Position numbers and translations under genes: made by a program
Origin: an uncultured Phascolarctobacterium sp.
GTDB lineage: Bacteria > Bacillota > Negativicutes > Acidaminococcales > Acidaminococcaceae
Assembly (NCBI GenBank): GCA_900544795.1
Contig: UQWM01000013.1
Span: 1-63,475, forward strand
Length of the DNA: 63,475 nucleotides
Direction: 5' to 3'
The notes under the pieces: generated by a model
The model's database searches: none
What the model saw: only the letters and a program-made list of their open reading frames with translations
Told to the model about the DNA's origin: nothing
Shown: piece after piece, positions 51,907 through 61,192 of the stretch
Layout: each line of letters opens with the position of its first letter
Numbering within the stretch: position 1 is the stretch's first letter

Positions 51907-53352
51907 ATGACGTTTTGTGATTACAGCTTACAACAAAATTCACCTTATGATTTAACGCGGCCTGTCGCAGAGATGGCCGCGTTCTTTGGCCTTGCGGCGC
52001 AAAGTGGCAGCGAGAACCTGCTGACGGTAACATCAGAGGGAACTGCCTGCGTCGCTGTTTGGCAGGGCAGGGACGGCAGACGCATAGTTAGCCAGTCCTT
52101 TGCTATTAGGCAGGATGTGCGGGGCGAGTGGGTGCGCTGCGCTAAACTGGCGGTGCTTGAGGTGCTGCAAATGGCAGCGGAGCAGCAGCTTGCTTTGCCG
52201 TGGGGCATATTGACAGGCGTGCGGCCGGGCAAGCTGGCGCATAAGCTGCTGGATGGCGGCATTAGTGAACTTGATCTGCCACTGTATTTGCAGCGGCATT
52301 ATTTGCTGCCGCCTAAGCAGGCGCAGCTTTTGACGGAGATATGCCTGCTGCAAAGACGGCTGCTGTCGGCGGTGGAAAAGCAGGTTGGTATTTACATCGG
52401 TATTCCTTTTTGCCCTACCCGCTGCTCTTATTGCTCGTTTCCTTCGGGAATAGTGCCTAAAGATGAAGAAATACAGCAAAAGTTTTTAAATTGCATTGAA
52501 CAAGATATGCTTGCTGTGGTACAATTATTAAGTATGTATAGCTTAAACGCCACGTCTGTTTACATTGGCGGCGGTACACCGACCAGCCTTAGCGAGACAG
52601 CGTTTGCGAGGCTTTTGGAAATGACGGCACGGAACCTGCTGTTGCCCGGTGTGCGCGAGTTTACCGTGGAAGCGGGGCGGCCCGACTGTTTTAGCCTGGG
52701 CAAGCTGAAGGCGATGGAAGCATGCGGTGTAAGCCGCATCAGCGTCAATCCGCAGACTTTGCATGATAAGACGCTGCGAGCTATTGGCCGCAGCCATACT
52801 GTTGCCGATTTTTATGCAGCTTATGAGCTGGTGCGGCACAGTCGCATCAAAACCGTTAATACCGATCTCATCATCGGCCTGCCGGGCGAAACGGCGGACG
52901 ATGTAAAAGCATCGCTTGATGGCATCAGGGCTTTGGCACCTGATAATTTGACGGTGCATACTTTAACGCTGAAAAAGAGCGCGCCGCTTTTTGGCAGTGC
53001 TTATAGCAGTCTGACGGCGGAGGAAGCAGAAATGCTGGTCGCCTATGGCGGCGAGGTGGCGGCTGCGCTGGGTATGCAGCCTTATTATTTATACCGCCAG
53101 CATTATATGCTGGGTAATCTTGCTAATATCGGCTATGCTGCTGTCGGCAGCGCCAGCCTTTATAATATTCAGATGATGGAAGAGCGTCATGTAGTGCTCG
53201 GTATCGGGCCTGCTTCTGCGACTAAGGTGCCGCAGGCCGACGGACATCATCTTAACAAGCTCAATATGCCCAAGGACCTTGGGACGTATACGGGCAATCT
53301 GCCGCAGCTGGCGCGTAAACGCAGCCTGCTTTTTGCGGATGAGGAGGAATAG
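51907..53352 (+). CDS. hemZ: HemZ-type oxygen-independent coproporphyrinogen dehydrogenase
   Basis: The 481-residue protein carries an N-terminal domain with GILTGVRPGKLAHKLLDGG and a radical SAM domain with CPTRCSYCSFPS (CX3CX2C) near residue 168, YIGGGTPTSL, EAGRPDCF, RISVNPQTLHDKTLRAIGR, DLIIGLPGE and HTLTLKKSAPL. This combination marks HemZ rather than HemN/HemW. It could act in haem synthesis or as a related radical SAM enzyme. Start ATG 51907 follows the AI-2E stop by 5 bases; a longer frame to 51856 lies inside the neighbour. hisS follows after 2 bases. Confidence 0.9.
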   Translation: MTFCDYSLQQNSPYDLTRPVAEMAAFFGLAAQSGSENLLTVTSEGTACVAVWQGRDGRRIVSQSFAIRQDVRGEWVRCAKLAVLEVLQMAAEQQLALPWGILTGVRPGKLAHKLLDGGISELDLPLYLQRHYLLPPKQAQLLTEICLLQRRLLSAVEKQVGIYIGIPFCPTRCSYCSFPSGIVPKDEEIQQKFLNCIEQDMLAVVQLLSMYSLNATSVYIGGGTPTSLSETAFARLLEMTARNLLLPGVREFTVEAGRPDCFSLGKLKAMEACGVSRISVNPQTLHDKTLRAIGRSHTVADFYAAYELVRHSRIKTVNTDLIIGLPGETADDVKASLDGIRALAPDNLTVHTLTLKKSAPLFGSAYSSLTAEEAEMLVAYGGEVAAALGMQPYYLYRQHYMLGNLANIGYAAVGSASLYNIQMMEERHVVLGIGPASATKVPQADGHHLNKLNMPKDLGTYTGNLPQLARKRSLLFADEEE

Positions 53353-53354
53353 AC

Positions 53355-54626
53355 GTGTTGACTACAGCACCGAGAGGTACGAAGGATATTCTGCCGCGCT
53401 ATGTGGAAGCGTGGCGTTATTTGGAACGCACCATGCGCGAGATTTGTGCCCAATATGGTTATCAGGAGATAAGGACGCCGGTTTTTGAACACACCGAGCT
53501 GTTTTTGCGCGGTATCGGCGAAACGACCGACGTTGTTGAAAAAGAGATGTATACTTTTACCGACCGTGGTGAGCGCAGTTTAACGCTGCGTCCCGAAAAT
53601 ACGGCTTCTGCCGTCAGGTCGTATGTAGAAAATAAAATGTATGCCGATCCGGCACCGACTAAATTATTTTACATTGGCCCGATGTTCAGGTACGACCGGC
53701 CGCAGGCCGGACGTTACCGCCAATTCCATCAGTTTGGCGTGGAAGCGCTGGGCGTGGAGGGACCGAATATCGATGCCGAGATCATTCTTTTGGCGGTACA
53801 GATCTTGCAGACCCTGGGTTTGCAGGATCTGAAGCTGAAGATCAATTCTGTGGGCTGCCCTAAGTGCCGTCCGCTGCACAGGGAAAAGCTGCAGGAGTAT
53901 TTCCGTCCGCATCTGCACGAAATGTGCAAGGACTGCCAGTCGCGGTTCGACCGCAATCCGTTGCGTTTGTTGGATTGTAAGAATCCGCACGACCAGGAGC
54001 TGGCACAGGGTGCCCCCAGCCTGGAAGAATGTTTGTGCGAGGAATGTAAAACGCATTTTGCAGGCTTAAAAGAGCTTTTGACTGCGGCCGGGGTCGAATA
54101 TATCGTTGACCACAATCTGGTGCGCGGCCTTGATTACTACACTAAAACCGCTTTCGAGATCCAATATGCTCCGCTGGGCGCTCAAAGCGCAGTCTGCGGC
54201 GGCGGCCGTTACGACGGCTTGATCGAGGAGGTAGGCGGACCGGCAACACCTGGTATCGGGTTTGCCATGGGTATGGAACGGGTGTTGCTGGCTATCGAAA
54301 GCCAGAATTTGCTGCCGCAGTTCGACCACAGTATCGATGTGTTCGTAGTCTGCCTTGGCCAGGAGAACTTTACGCTGGCCTTTAAAGAGGCTATTGCCCT
54401 GCGACGTGCAGGCTTGAAGGCAGAGTTTGACTTTTTAGGACGCAGTATGAAGGCGCAGATGAAGCAGGCCAACAGATTGGCGGCCAAATATGTGTTGATT
54501 TTAGGTGAAGACGAGGTAGCGCGCGGGCAAGCCGTTTTACGAAATATGGCGACCAGCGAGCAGACTGAGATCCCTATCCAAGATATTACATCAATTTTGA
54601 AAACAGAGGTGCAAAGTCATGAGTAA
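53355..54626 (+). CDS. hisS: histidyl-tRNA synthetase
   Basis: The 423-residue class II synthetase shows RGTKDILPR at the start, motif 2 in FYIGPMFRYDRPQAGRYRQF, the histidine A motif VRGLDYYTKTAFEI, GGRYDGLIEEVGG and motif 3 in GIGFAMGMERVLL. A C-terminal anticodon-binding domain follows (LKAEFDFLGRSMKAQMKQAN). An insert with CPKCRPLHR, CKDCQ and CEECK cysteines near residues 175-230 looks like a small zinc-binding part found in several Firmicutes HisRS. Start GTG 53355 has GAGGAGG upstream. It overlaps aspS by 8 bases. Confidence 0.97.
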   Translation: MLTTAPRGTKDILPRYVEAWRYLERTMREICAQYGYQEIRTPVFEHTELFLRGIGETTDVVEKEMYTFTDRGERSLTLRPENTASAVRSYVENKMYADPAPTKLFYIGPMFRYDRPQAGRYRQFHQFGVEALGVEGPNIDAEIILLAVQILQTLGLQDLKLKINSVGCPKCRPLHREKLQEYFRPHLHEMCKDCQSRFDRNPLRLLDCKNPHDQELAQGAPSLEECLCEECKTHFAGLKELLTAAGVEYIVDHNLVRGLDYYTKTAFEIQYAPLGAQSAVCGGGRYDGLIEEVGGPATPGIGFAMGMERVLLAIESQNLLPQFDHSIDVFVVCLGQENFTLAFKEAIALRRAGLKAEFDFLGRSMKAQMKQANRLAAKYVLILGEDEVARGQAVLRNMATSEQTEIPIQDITSILKTEVQSHE

Positions 54627-56406
54627 TTCGTTAAAACGCAGTCACAGCTGTGGCTTGTTGACTAAAGAAGCAGCAGGCGAGCAAGTAGTTTTATGCGGTT
54701 GGGTTGCCAAACGCCGCGATCACGGTGGATTGATCTTCGTTGATCTGCGCGACCGCAGCGGTATCGTGCAAGTTGTTGTTGACCCTGATGATGCCGGCAG
54801 CAGCTTTACCACTGCCGAAGCTATCCGCAGCGAATACGTTATTAAAGTGGTGGGTAAGGTGCGTATGCGTGACGCTGCTACCGTTAACACTAACCTTGAT
54901 ACAGGTGAGATCGAAATTGTTGCTACTGATCTGGAAGTGCTGAACGCTGCCAAAACACCGCCTTTTTATATTCAAGACGATATCGACACCGACGAGAACC
55001 TGCGTTTAAAATACCGTTATTTGGACTTGCGTCGTCCGGAAATGCAGAAAAATTTGATTTTGCGTCATAAAGTAACTAAATTGATGCGCGATTTTATGGA
55101 TAAAAATGGTTTCTGCGAAATCGAGACTCCGATGCTGACTAAAAGCACTCCGGAAGGCGCTCGTGATTATCTGGTACCGAGCCGCGTCAACCCCGGCAAG
55201 TTCTATGCTTTGCCGCAATCACCGCAGATCTTTAAACAGATTTTGATGGTTGCCGGTATGGAACGTTATTTCCAAATTGCCCGCTGCTTCCGCGATGAAG
55301 ACCTGCGCGCTGACCGTCAGCCTGAATTCACTCAACTTGACATCGAGATGTCTTTTGTTGATGCCGAAGATATTATGGAAATGATGGAAGGCTTGATGGC
55401 GCACGTTTTTGAAGGCGCACTGGGTAAAAAGATCCAGTTGCCGATGCAGCGCCTGACCTGGGACGAAGCTATGGACCGTTTTGGCAGCGATAAGCCTGAC
55501 CTGCGCTTTGGTATGGAACTGGTCAATATGTCTGATGCTGTTAAAGATTCCGACTTTAAAGTGTTCAACGCTATCGTTGCTGATGGTGGTGTGGTCAAAG
55601 CTATCACTGTTAAAGGTTATGCCGCTATCCCTCGCCGCGAGCTGGACGGTCTGGTCGATTTCGTAGGTATCTACGGCGCTAAAGGCCTGGCCTGGATGCA
55701 GATCCAGGAAGACGGCAGCGTTAAATCCCCGATCGCTAAATTCTTCAGCGAAGCACATCTTGCTAATATCCTGAAAACTGCTGCTGCCGAAGCAGGCGAC
55801 CTGATTTTGTTTGTTGCTGATAAACCGGCTGTAGTTGCTCAGTCTTTGGGCGCTTTGCGTTTAGAAATGGCTAAACGCCGCGAGCTGATCGACGAGGACG
55901 CTTTGGCTTTTGCCTGGGTCGTTGATTTTCCGATGTTTGAATACAACGAGGAAGAAAAACGCTATGTGGCTATGCACCATCCGTTCACCGCTCCCCGCGA
56001 TACGGATGTGGAAATGCTGGCTACCGATCCCGGTAAGGTTTATGCTAAAGCTTACGATATGGTACTTAACGGTACCGAGATCGGCGGCGGTTCTATCCGT
56101 ATCCATCGCCGCGACGTACAAAACGAAGTGTTCAAAGCTATCGGACTGACTGAAGAACAAGCTAAAGAAAAATTTGGCTTCATGATGGACGCTTTTGAAT
56201 TTGGCGCTCCTCCGCACGGTGGATTGGCTTTCGGTTTGGATCGCTTGATCATGATCATGGCTAAACGCGATTCGATCCGCGACGTTATTGCCTTCCCGAA
56301 AACTCAAAGTGCGAGCTGCCTGATGACCCAGGCCCCGAACGACGTTGACGAGAAGCAACTGCGTGAGCTGCATATTCGTGCCACTTTGGTCAAAAAAGAT
56401 AAATAA
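54619..56406 (+). CDS. aspS: aspartyl-tRNA synthetase, bacterial type
   Basis: The 595-residue class II synthetase starts with an OB-fold anticodon domain (VVLCGWVAKRRDHGGLIFVD), then motif 2 with FRDEDLRADRQPEFTQLDIE, a GAD insertion domain (about residues 285-410) typical of bacterial enzymes, and motif 3 in GGLAFGLDRLIMIM. HPFTAPRD is also present. Whether it also charges tRNA-Asn (as non-discriminating AspRS) cannot be told here. Its start overlaps the hisS end by 8 bases with GAGGT before it. Biased codon use fits high expression. A terminator follows. Confidence 0.97.
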   Translation: MSNSLKRSHSCGLLTKEAAGEQVVLCGWVAKRRDHGGLIFVDLRDRSGIVQVVVDPDDAGSSFTTAEAIRSEYVIKVVGKVRMRDAATVNTNLDTGEIEIVATDLEVLNAAKTPPFYIQDDIDTDENLRLKYRYLDLRRPEMQKNLILRHKVTKLMRDFMDKNGFCEIETPMLTKSTPEGARDYLVPSRVNPGKFYALPQSPQIFKQILMVAGMERYFQIARCFRDEDLRADRQPEFTQLDIEMSFVDAEDIMEMMEGLMAHVFEGALGKKIQLPMQRLTWDEAMDRFGSDKPDLRFGMELVNMSDAVKDSDFKVFNAIVADGGVVKAITVKGYAAIPRRELDGLVDFVGIYGAKGLAWMQIQEDGSVKSPIAKFFSEAHLANILKTAAAEAGDLILFVADKPAVVAQSLGALRLEMAKRRELIDEDALAFAWVVDFPMFEYNEEEKRYVAMHHPFTAPRDTDVEMLATDPGKVYAKAYDMVLNGTEIGGGSIRIHRRDVQNEVFKAIGLTEEQAKEKFGFMMDAFEFGAPPHGGLAFGLDRLIMIMAKRDSIRDVIAFPKTQSASCLMTQAPNDVDEKQLRELHIRATLVKKDK

Positions 56407-56421
56407 GCCCGGCTAAATATC

Positions 56422-56451
56422 ACAAGGACTGCTACAGCAGTCCTTGTTTTT
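56422..56451 (+). terminator. terminator after aspS
   Basis: ACAAGGACTGCT (56422-56433) pairs with AGCAGTCCTTGT (56436-56447) in a nearly closed hairpin followed by TTTTT. Confidence 0.85.
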
Positions 56452-56557
56452 ATGCTCGAAAATTGTTGCCGGTGCAGCGTTATTTTTAGTGTAGCGAAAC
56501 AGCTGTGAAAAAACAGAAAAATTTAGCATTAAAAAGCACAGAAAACCGCTTTAAACC

Positions 56558-56586
56558 TTGAGATTTTGGACAATATTTGATATAGT
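56558..56586 (+). promoter_or_regulatory. promoter ahead of the 6S RNA
   Basis: TTGAGA (56558-56563), 17 bases, TATAGT (56581-56586). Transcription would start near 56593, about 40 bases before the predicted closing stem of the RNA, so 5' processing or another start is possible. Confidence 0.5.
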
Positions 56587-56629
56587 ATAGGTGTAGTAAG
56601 AATTACACTTATTACATCTAAACAATGTT

Positions 56630-56815
56630 TTTTACCCTGCAATGTTCGTTACGTGTACCTCGTAGTTTTGAGCCAACACTCTTACCTAGGGAGCCTGATT
56701 GAGCTCCGCCTTTTAAAAACCTGCCCTCTTGTAGGGACTTTTGCGACTGGCGGGAAGGCACCCACCTGCAATTGCAGGTTCAAAACATGAGGCTGGACGG
56801 CATTGTGGGGCAAAA
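56630..56815 (+). ncRNA. ssrS: 6S RNA (SsrS)
   Basis: The roughly 185-base region between aspS and tcdA has no reading frame but is highly structured. CCCTGCAATG (56635-56644) pairs with CATTGTGGGG (56801-56810) as the closing stem; inside are GGAGC/GCTCC (about 56690-56707), CCCT/AGGG hairpin (56724-56736) and the palindrome CCTGCAATTGCAGG (56765-56778). 6S RNA mimics an open promoter and binds RNA polymerase. The place between aspS and the tcdA/rarA genes is the same as for a 6S gene in Bacillus, which supports the call; exact ends are uncertain. The TTG and other codons in it are not translated. Confidence 0.72.
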
Positions 56816-56832
56816 TATTTTTGGGGGTAAAA

Positions 56833-57519
56833 ATGGATCTGTCACGCGTTGCGATGGTCATCGGCCAGGAGAAGCTGCCTGTTTTGGCTCGGGCCCGGGT
56901 AGCAGTCGTCGGTTTAGGCGGCGTAGGTTCGTATGTAGCCGAGGCTTTGTGCCGCAGCGGGGTAGGCCATTTATTACTTATTGACGCCGATGTAGTGGCG
57001 GCAAGCAATATCAATCGGCAATTGCCGGCGCTCACCAGCACCGTGGGCAAACTGAAGACAGAGATCGTTAGGCAACGGCTGCTGGATATCAATCCTGAAT
57101 GTGAGATCGAGGTTGTCAGCCGCTTTTATGAACCGGGTGCTTTTGACGAATTTTTTACAGGTGATTTTACCTTTGTAGCTGATGCGATAGATTCGACGGC
57201 CTCGAAGGTTGATATATTGATAGAATGTGTACGGCGCAGTTTGCCCGTTATTTCTTCGATGGGGACAGGTAACAAGCTGGACCCAACGCAGCTGCGTATT
57301 GAAGATATCAGCAAAACTTCGGTCTGCCCGCTGGCAAGGTCGGTGCGCAAGCATCTGCGCGGCGCAGGTATCGAAAAGGGCGTTGCTGTAGTTTACTCAC
57401 AAGAGCCAGTGCGACGGGCTGAACCGGGCGATGTGCCGGGAAGCATGGTGTTTGTACCGGCGTCGGCAGGCCTTTTGATGGCATCTTATATCGTGCGTCA
57501 GATAATTGCGGAAACATAA
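56833..57519 (+). CDS. tcdA: tRNA threonylcarbamoyladenosine dehydratase TcdA
   Basis: The 228-residue protein is an E1-like (ThiF/MoeB) ATPase: VAVVGLGGVGSYVAEAL near residue 25, LIDADVVAASNINRQL, VGKLKTEI and FVADAIDSTASKVDIL follow. The absence of a catalytic-cysteine rhodanese domain and the DISKTSVCPLARSVRKHLR segment fit TcdA/CsdL, which cyclises t6A to ct6A in tRNA. Start ATG 56833 with GGGGGT before it; upstream in-frame codons lie in the 6S RNA. rarA follows after 42 bases. Confidence 0.88.
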   Translation: MDLSRVAMVIGQEKLPVLARARVAVVGLGGVGSYVAEALCRSGVGHLLLIDADVVAASNINRQLPALTSTVGKLKTEIVRQRLLDINPECEIEVVSRFYEPGAFDEFFTGDFTFVADAIDSTASKVDILIECVRRSLPVISSMGTGNKLDPTQLRIEDISKTSVCPLARSVRKHLRGAGIEKGVAVVYSQEPVRRAEPGDVPGSMVFVPASAGLLMASYIVRQIIAET

Positions 57520-57561
57520 CCGGCCTTAGTGCCGGTATTTTTATAAGTTAGACGGAGGTGG

Positions 57562-58851
57562 ATGATGGATAGTTTGTTTGCACAGCCACAGAAAAAGCCC
57601 CTGGCCGATCGGATGCGGCCGACAAAACTTGGTGATTTCGTGGGGCAGGAAACGGCGGTAGGCGAGCAGAGCCCGCTGCGGCGAATGATTGAAAAAGATC
57701 AGGTGCAGTCGGTACTGTTTTATGGTCCGCCCGGTACTGGCAAAACAACTTTGGCACAAGTCATAGCACATATGACGGGTGATGAGTTCGTAGCTATCAA
57801 TGCCGTATCTTCAGGCGTGCCCGAGCTGCGTAAGCTTATCGCCAAGGCGCAGGAATTGCTGCTGGGTGGGTTGGGGCGTACCATCGTTTTTATCGACGAG
57901 ATACATCGCTTTAACAAGGCGCAGCAGGACGTTTTGCTGCCCTATGTTGAAAACGGTACGATAATATTGATCGGCGCTACGACGGAAAATCCCTTCTTTG
58001 AGATCAATTCACCTTTGTTATCGAGGATGAAAGTTATCAGATTAGAGCATTTACAAGCCGATAGCATCAAACGTATTTTAGAGAGGGCGCTTACTGATAA
58101 GGAAAAGGGCTATGGGCTAGACGGGCTCACCATAACCGGCGAAGCACTGGATGCTTTGGCTGATTTTGCCGGAGGTGACGCCAGAGTAGCGCTGAATTTG
58201 TTGGAGCAAGCCGAATTTATGCTGCCGGAGGGCAGTAAGGAAATAACGATGGAAGTGCTGCGCAGCGTAGTTGGTAATGCTTTGCAGCGCTATGATAAAA
58301 AGGGCGATTATCATTATGATATCGTTTCTGCCTTTATCAAAAGTATGCGTGGCAGTGATGCCGATGCGGCGCTGCACTATCTGGCCCGGATGCTGGAGGG
58401 CGGTGAGGACGTGCGTTTTATCGCCCGCCGTATCGTGATCTGTGCGGCTGAGGATGTTGGTAATGCCGATCCACAGGCCCTTGTTGTTGCCAATGCGGCA
58501 GCGCAGGCAGCGCATTTTGTAGGCCTGCCGGAAGCGCAAATACCTTTGGCACAGGCTGTTTGTTATATCGCCAATGCACCAAAAAGTAACAGCTGTTATA
58601 TGGGTATCGCTAATGCAAGGCAGGATGTTAGAGCTATCAATACCAGAGTACCCAAGCATTTGCGCGACTCGCATTATCCGGGCGCTAAACAGCTTGGACA
58701 CGGGCTTGATTATAAGTATCCGCATGATTACCCGGACGGCTGGGTCAAGCAGCAGTATCTGCCGGATGAGCTGGCAGGGCACAAGTATTATATCCCTAAG
58801 GATATTGGTGAAGAAAGCAAGCTGCTGCATAAAAAGCATAAAGACGAATAA
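57562..58851 (+). CDS. rarA: replication-associated recombination AAA+ ATPase RarA
   Basis: The 429-residue protein has RMRPTKLGDFVGQE at the start, Walker A YGPPGTGKTTLAQVIA near residue 53, Walker B FIDEIHRFNKAQQD, GATTENPFFEINSPLLSR and the MgsA C-terminal domain with SAFIKSMRGSDADAALHYLARML, then GEDVRFIARR. RarA (MgsA) works at stalled replication forks. ATG 57562 and ATG 57565 are adjacent with GGAGGTG upstream, so the start may be either. Length is normal. A terminator shared with PBP1A follows. Confidence 0.95.
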   Translation: MMDSLFAQPQKKPLADRMRPTKLGDFVGQETAVGEQSPLRRMIEKDQVQSVLFYGPPGTGKTTLAQVIAHMTGDEFVAINAVSSGVPELRKLIAKAQELLLGGLGRTIVFIDEIHRFNKAQQDVLLPYVENGTIILIGATTENPFFEINSPLLSRMKVIRLEHLQADSIKRILERALTDKEKGYGLDGLTITGEALDALADFAGGDARVALNLLEQAEFMLPEGSKEITMEVLRSVVGNALQRYDKKGDYHYDIVSAFIKSMRGSDADAALHYLARMLEGGEDVRFIARRIVICAAEDVGNADPQALVVANAAAQAAHFVGLPEAQIPLAQAVCYIANAPKSNSCYMGIANARQDVRAINTRVPKHLRDSHYPGAKQLGHGLDYKYPHDYPDGWVKQQYLPDELAGHKYYIPKDIGEESKLLHKKHKDE

Positions 58852-58862
58852 AAACCATAAAA

Positions 58863-58902
58863 AATAACCCCGTACTGAAAAGTACGGGGTTATTAGTTTT
58901 TT
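58863..58902. terminator. bidirectional terminator between rarA and PBP1A
   Basis: AATAACCCCGTACT (58863-58876) pairs perfectly with AGTACGGGGTTATT (58881-58894) around GAAA, with T-runs in both directions. Confidence 0.9.
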
Positions 58903-58904
58903 GA

Positions 58905-61013
58905 CTAATCGCGTTTTACGGGAGTGGGTACATTGCTGACGACAGGTTTTTTAGGAGTAGTGTTGCCTTCATTGCCTTCCAGTATTTCCTGTACGCGTTT
59001 TTTCATGCTGGGTTTTTGAGGATCTTCAGCTTCGCCAACATTTTCACGGATACGGTCTTTTTTACTGGGTGGCTTAGGTGGTTCGCCGGGAACCGAGGTG
59101 CTGCTTTTTTTGTCGTCTTCTTTATCTTTTTTATCTTTATCCTTGTCCTTGTCTTTATCATCGTTCTTGATATCGGGCTCGGGCGGAATGACTACGCCTG
59201 CCGGACGTACGAAGTTGGCGACCGGGACGTTAGTAAGGGCATTGACCATAAAGTTATGCCAGATACTGAGCGGCGCACCACTGCCGTACATATAATTGAG
59301 CGGCCGGCCGTTGTCGTCGCCGATCCAAACTGCTGTAGAAAGGTTAGGGGTAAAGCCTACGAACCAGGCGTCTTTATAATCGTCGGTAGTACCGGTCTTA
59401 CCGGCTGCCGGACGTCCAACGCCTGCACCGCCTGCTGTGCCGTCAACAAAAACGTCACGCATGATATCGACGGTCTGGTAAGCTGCTTTAGCGTCAACTA
59501 CGGTTTTAGTGGCTTGCTTATGTTCAAAAATAACCTTGCCGTTACGGTCAACTATTTTAAGGATAGCTGTAGGAGCGTTGTATTTGCCGCCGTTGCCTAT
59601 AGTACCATAGGCAGCCGCCATTTCCAGCGGTGTAGCGCCTTTGCTAAGGCCGCCTAAAGCCATGGAAAGATTGATGTCAGTGTAATGGCCGTCTTCGATA
59701 AGAGTTGTGATACCAAGGTTTTTAGCCATTTGGAAAACCTTTTCAGGACCTACCTGCTGGGCAACCAGAATGGTCGGGATGTTATAAGACTTTTTGAGTG
59801 CCGTTCTCAGGCTCACTTTGCCATGCCATTGCAGATCCGAGTTTTTCGGTTTCCAGCCCGGAGCAAATTCATACTCTTTATCTTCGACTACGGTAGCAGC
59901 AGTAAGGCCGTTATCCATTGCCGTCAGGTAAACAAAGGGTTTGAAAGCAGAACCCGGCTGACGTACTGCGAGTACGGCACGGTTAAATTTATCCTGGCCG
60001 CGGCCACCGATCATAGCTTTGATATAGCCATTGGTAGGATCGACAGCTACTAAAGCGACTTGCGGTTGAGTGATCTGATAATCATCCTGATAGTAATCAG
60101 GTAGATATTTCAGGGACTCGGCAGCGGCTGCCTGCATATCTAAGTCCAAAGTAGTATAGATTTTCAGGCCGCCTTTGTAAAGAGCGTCGGCGCCGAATTC
60201 TTCTATTATTTGCTGATTGCAATAATCGAGGAAATAGGAAAGGTTGTCTTTCTGTTGGTTTTTATGGTTATTGAGTTGTAATTTTTCAGCTTTGGCTTTA
60301 GTAGCCTGCGCTTCGGTGATATAGCCATATTTTGCCATCTGTTCCAAAACAAGTTCCTGACGTGCCTTGCTGTCTTTAGGGTTTTCGAAAGGATTGTAAT
60401 AGTTAGGGCTTTTGGGGATAGCGGCCAAAGTGGCTGCTTCCGCTATATCAATGTCCTGTACATGCTTGCCAAAATAATACAATGAAGCGCTTTCGATACC
60501 ATAGGTACCCTGGCCGAAATAGATACGGTTCAGGTACATATCAAGGATCTCGTCTTTGGTGTAGCGTTCTTCAAGCTGCTTAGCAATAAAGGCTTCTTTT
60601 ATCTTACGGGTGATGGTGCGTTCTTGCGAAAGGAAGGCGTTTTTTGCCAGCTGCTGGGTGATCGTACTGCCGCCCTGCACCTCGCCGCCGCGCAGGTTAG
60701 TCCACAAAGCGCGAGCCGTACCTCGGAAATCGATGCCGCCGTGTTCATAAAAACGGTTATCTTCGATGGCGATGAAGGCCTGTTGCAGGTGCTTGGGTAT
60801 TTTATCAAAGGCCACCGGTAAACGGCGTTCTTCCGAAGCAGTAGTCGAGATGACACGGCCGTTGATATCGAAAAATTGCGAAGCTGCGTCGGGGATAAGC
60901 GATTCTTCCATATCTTTAGGTGCGAATAAACCAGCCAAACCCCAAAATGCTGCGGCGCCTAAAATTGCCAGCGCAACAAATGCGATGATTATAAGTTTAA
61001 TGATTTTTCCCAT
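58905..61013 (-). CDS. class A penicillin-binding protein 1A
   Basis: The 702-residue protein has a membrane anchor (IIKLIIIAFVALAILGAAAF), a GT51 glycosyltransferase domain (AIEDNRFYEHGGIDFRGTAR, GGSTITQQLAKN, RKIKEAFIAKQLE), and a transpeptidase with the active serine in GSAFKPF (SxxK), SYN in KKSYNIPT and KTGTT. It polymerises and cross-links peptidoglycan in the periplasm. The C-terminal 95 residues are a disordered tail with an Asp/Lys repeat (KNDDKDKDKDKDKKDKEDD), encoded by a simple repetitive stretch near 59110-59165. The gene is monocistronic; upstream 180 bases hold no other gene. Confidence 0.95.
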   Translation of the reverse strand: MGKIIKLIIIAFVALAILGAAAFWGLAGLFAPKDMEESLIPDAASQFFDINGRVISTTASEERRLPVAFDKIPKHLQQAFIAIEDNRFYEHGGIDFRGTARALWTNLRGGEVQGGSTITQQLAKNAFLSQERTITRKIKEAFIAKQLEERYTKDEILDMYLNRIYFGQGTYGIESASLYYFGKHVQDIDIAEAATLAAIPKSPNYYNPFENPKDSKARQELVLEQMAKYGYITEAQATKAKAEKLQLNNHKNQQKDNLSYFLDYCNQQIIEEFGADALYKGGLKIYTTLDLDMQAAAAESLKYLPDYYQDDYQITQPQVALVAVDPTNGYIKAMIGGRGQDKFNRAVLAVRQPGSAFKPFVYLTAMDNGLTAATVVEDKEYEFAPGWKPKNSDLQWHGKVSLRTALKKSYNIPTILVAQQVGPEKVFQMAKNLGITTLIEDGHYTDINLSMALGGLSKGATPLEMAAAYGTIGNGGKYNAPTAILKIVDRNGKVIFEHKQATKTVVDAKAAYQTVDIMRDVFVDGTAGGAGVGRPAAGKTGTTDDYKDAWFVGFTPNLSTAVWIGDDNGRPLNYMYGSGAPLSIWHNFMVNALTNVPVANFVRPAGVVIPPEPDIKNDDKDKDKDKDKKDKEDDKKSSTSVPGEPPKPPSKKDRIRENVGEAEDPQKPSMKKRVQEILEGNEGNTTPKKPVVSNVPTPVKRD

Positions 61014-61153
61014 AAATAAACCTCTGTTCTCTTAGTCATTTTCCTTTAAAGCGGCTCCGCTCTAACGAAGCTATTTTCATCTAACGGCTATTATATCATA
61101 TTTTTATACGAATTTGCGATAAAAAACTTTTATATTAAATGTAATAAAAATGA

Positions 61154-61190
61154 AAACAGCCTGTGCCGTTGTCGACAGAGGCTGTTTTGT
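61154..61190 (-). terminator. terminator after yeiH
   Basis: On the minus strand AACAGCCT pairs with AGGCTGTT (61155-61162 and 61179-61186) around a 16-base loop and runs into TTTTCATTTTTATT. The plus-strand side also has a T-run. Confidence 0.7.
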
Positions 61191-61192
61191 TT

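Noticed and set aside
59110..59165. CRISPR-like or tandem repeat signal
   Set aside because: Short in-frame repeats encoding an Asp/Lys tail; no direct repeats with spacers occur anywhere in the window.
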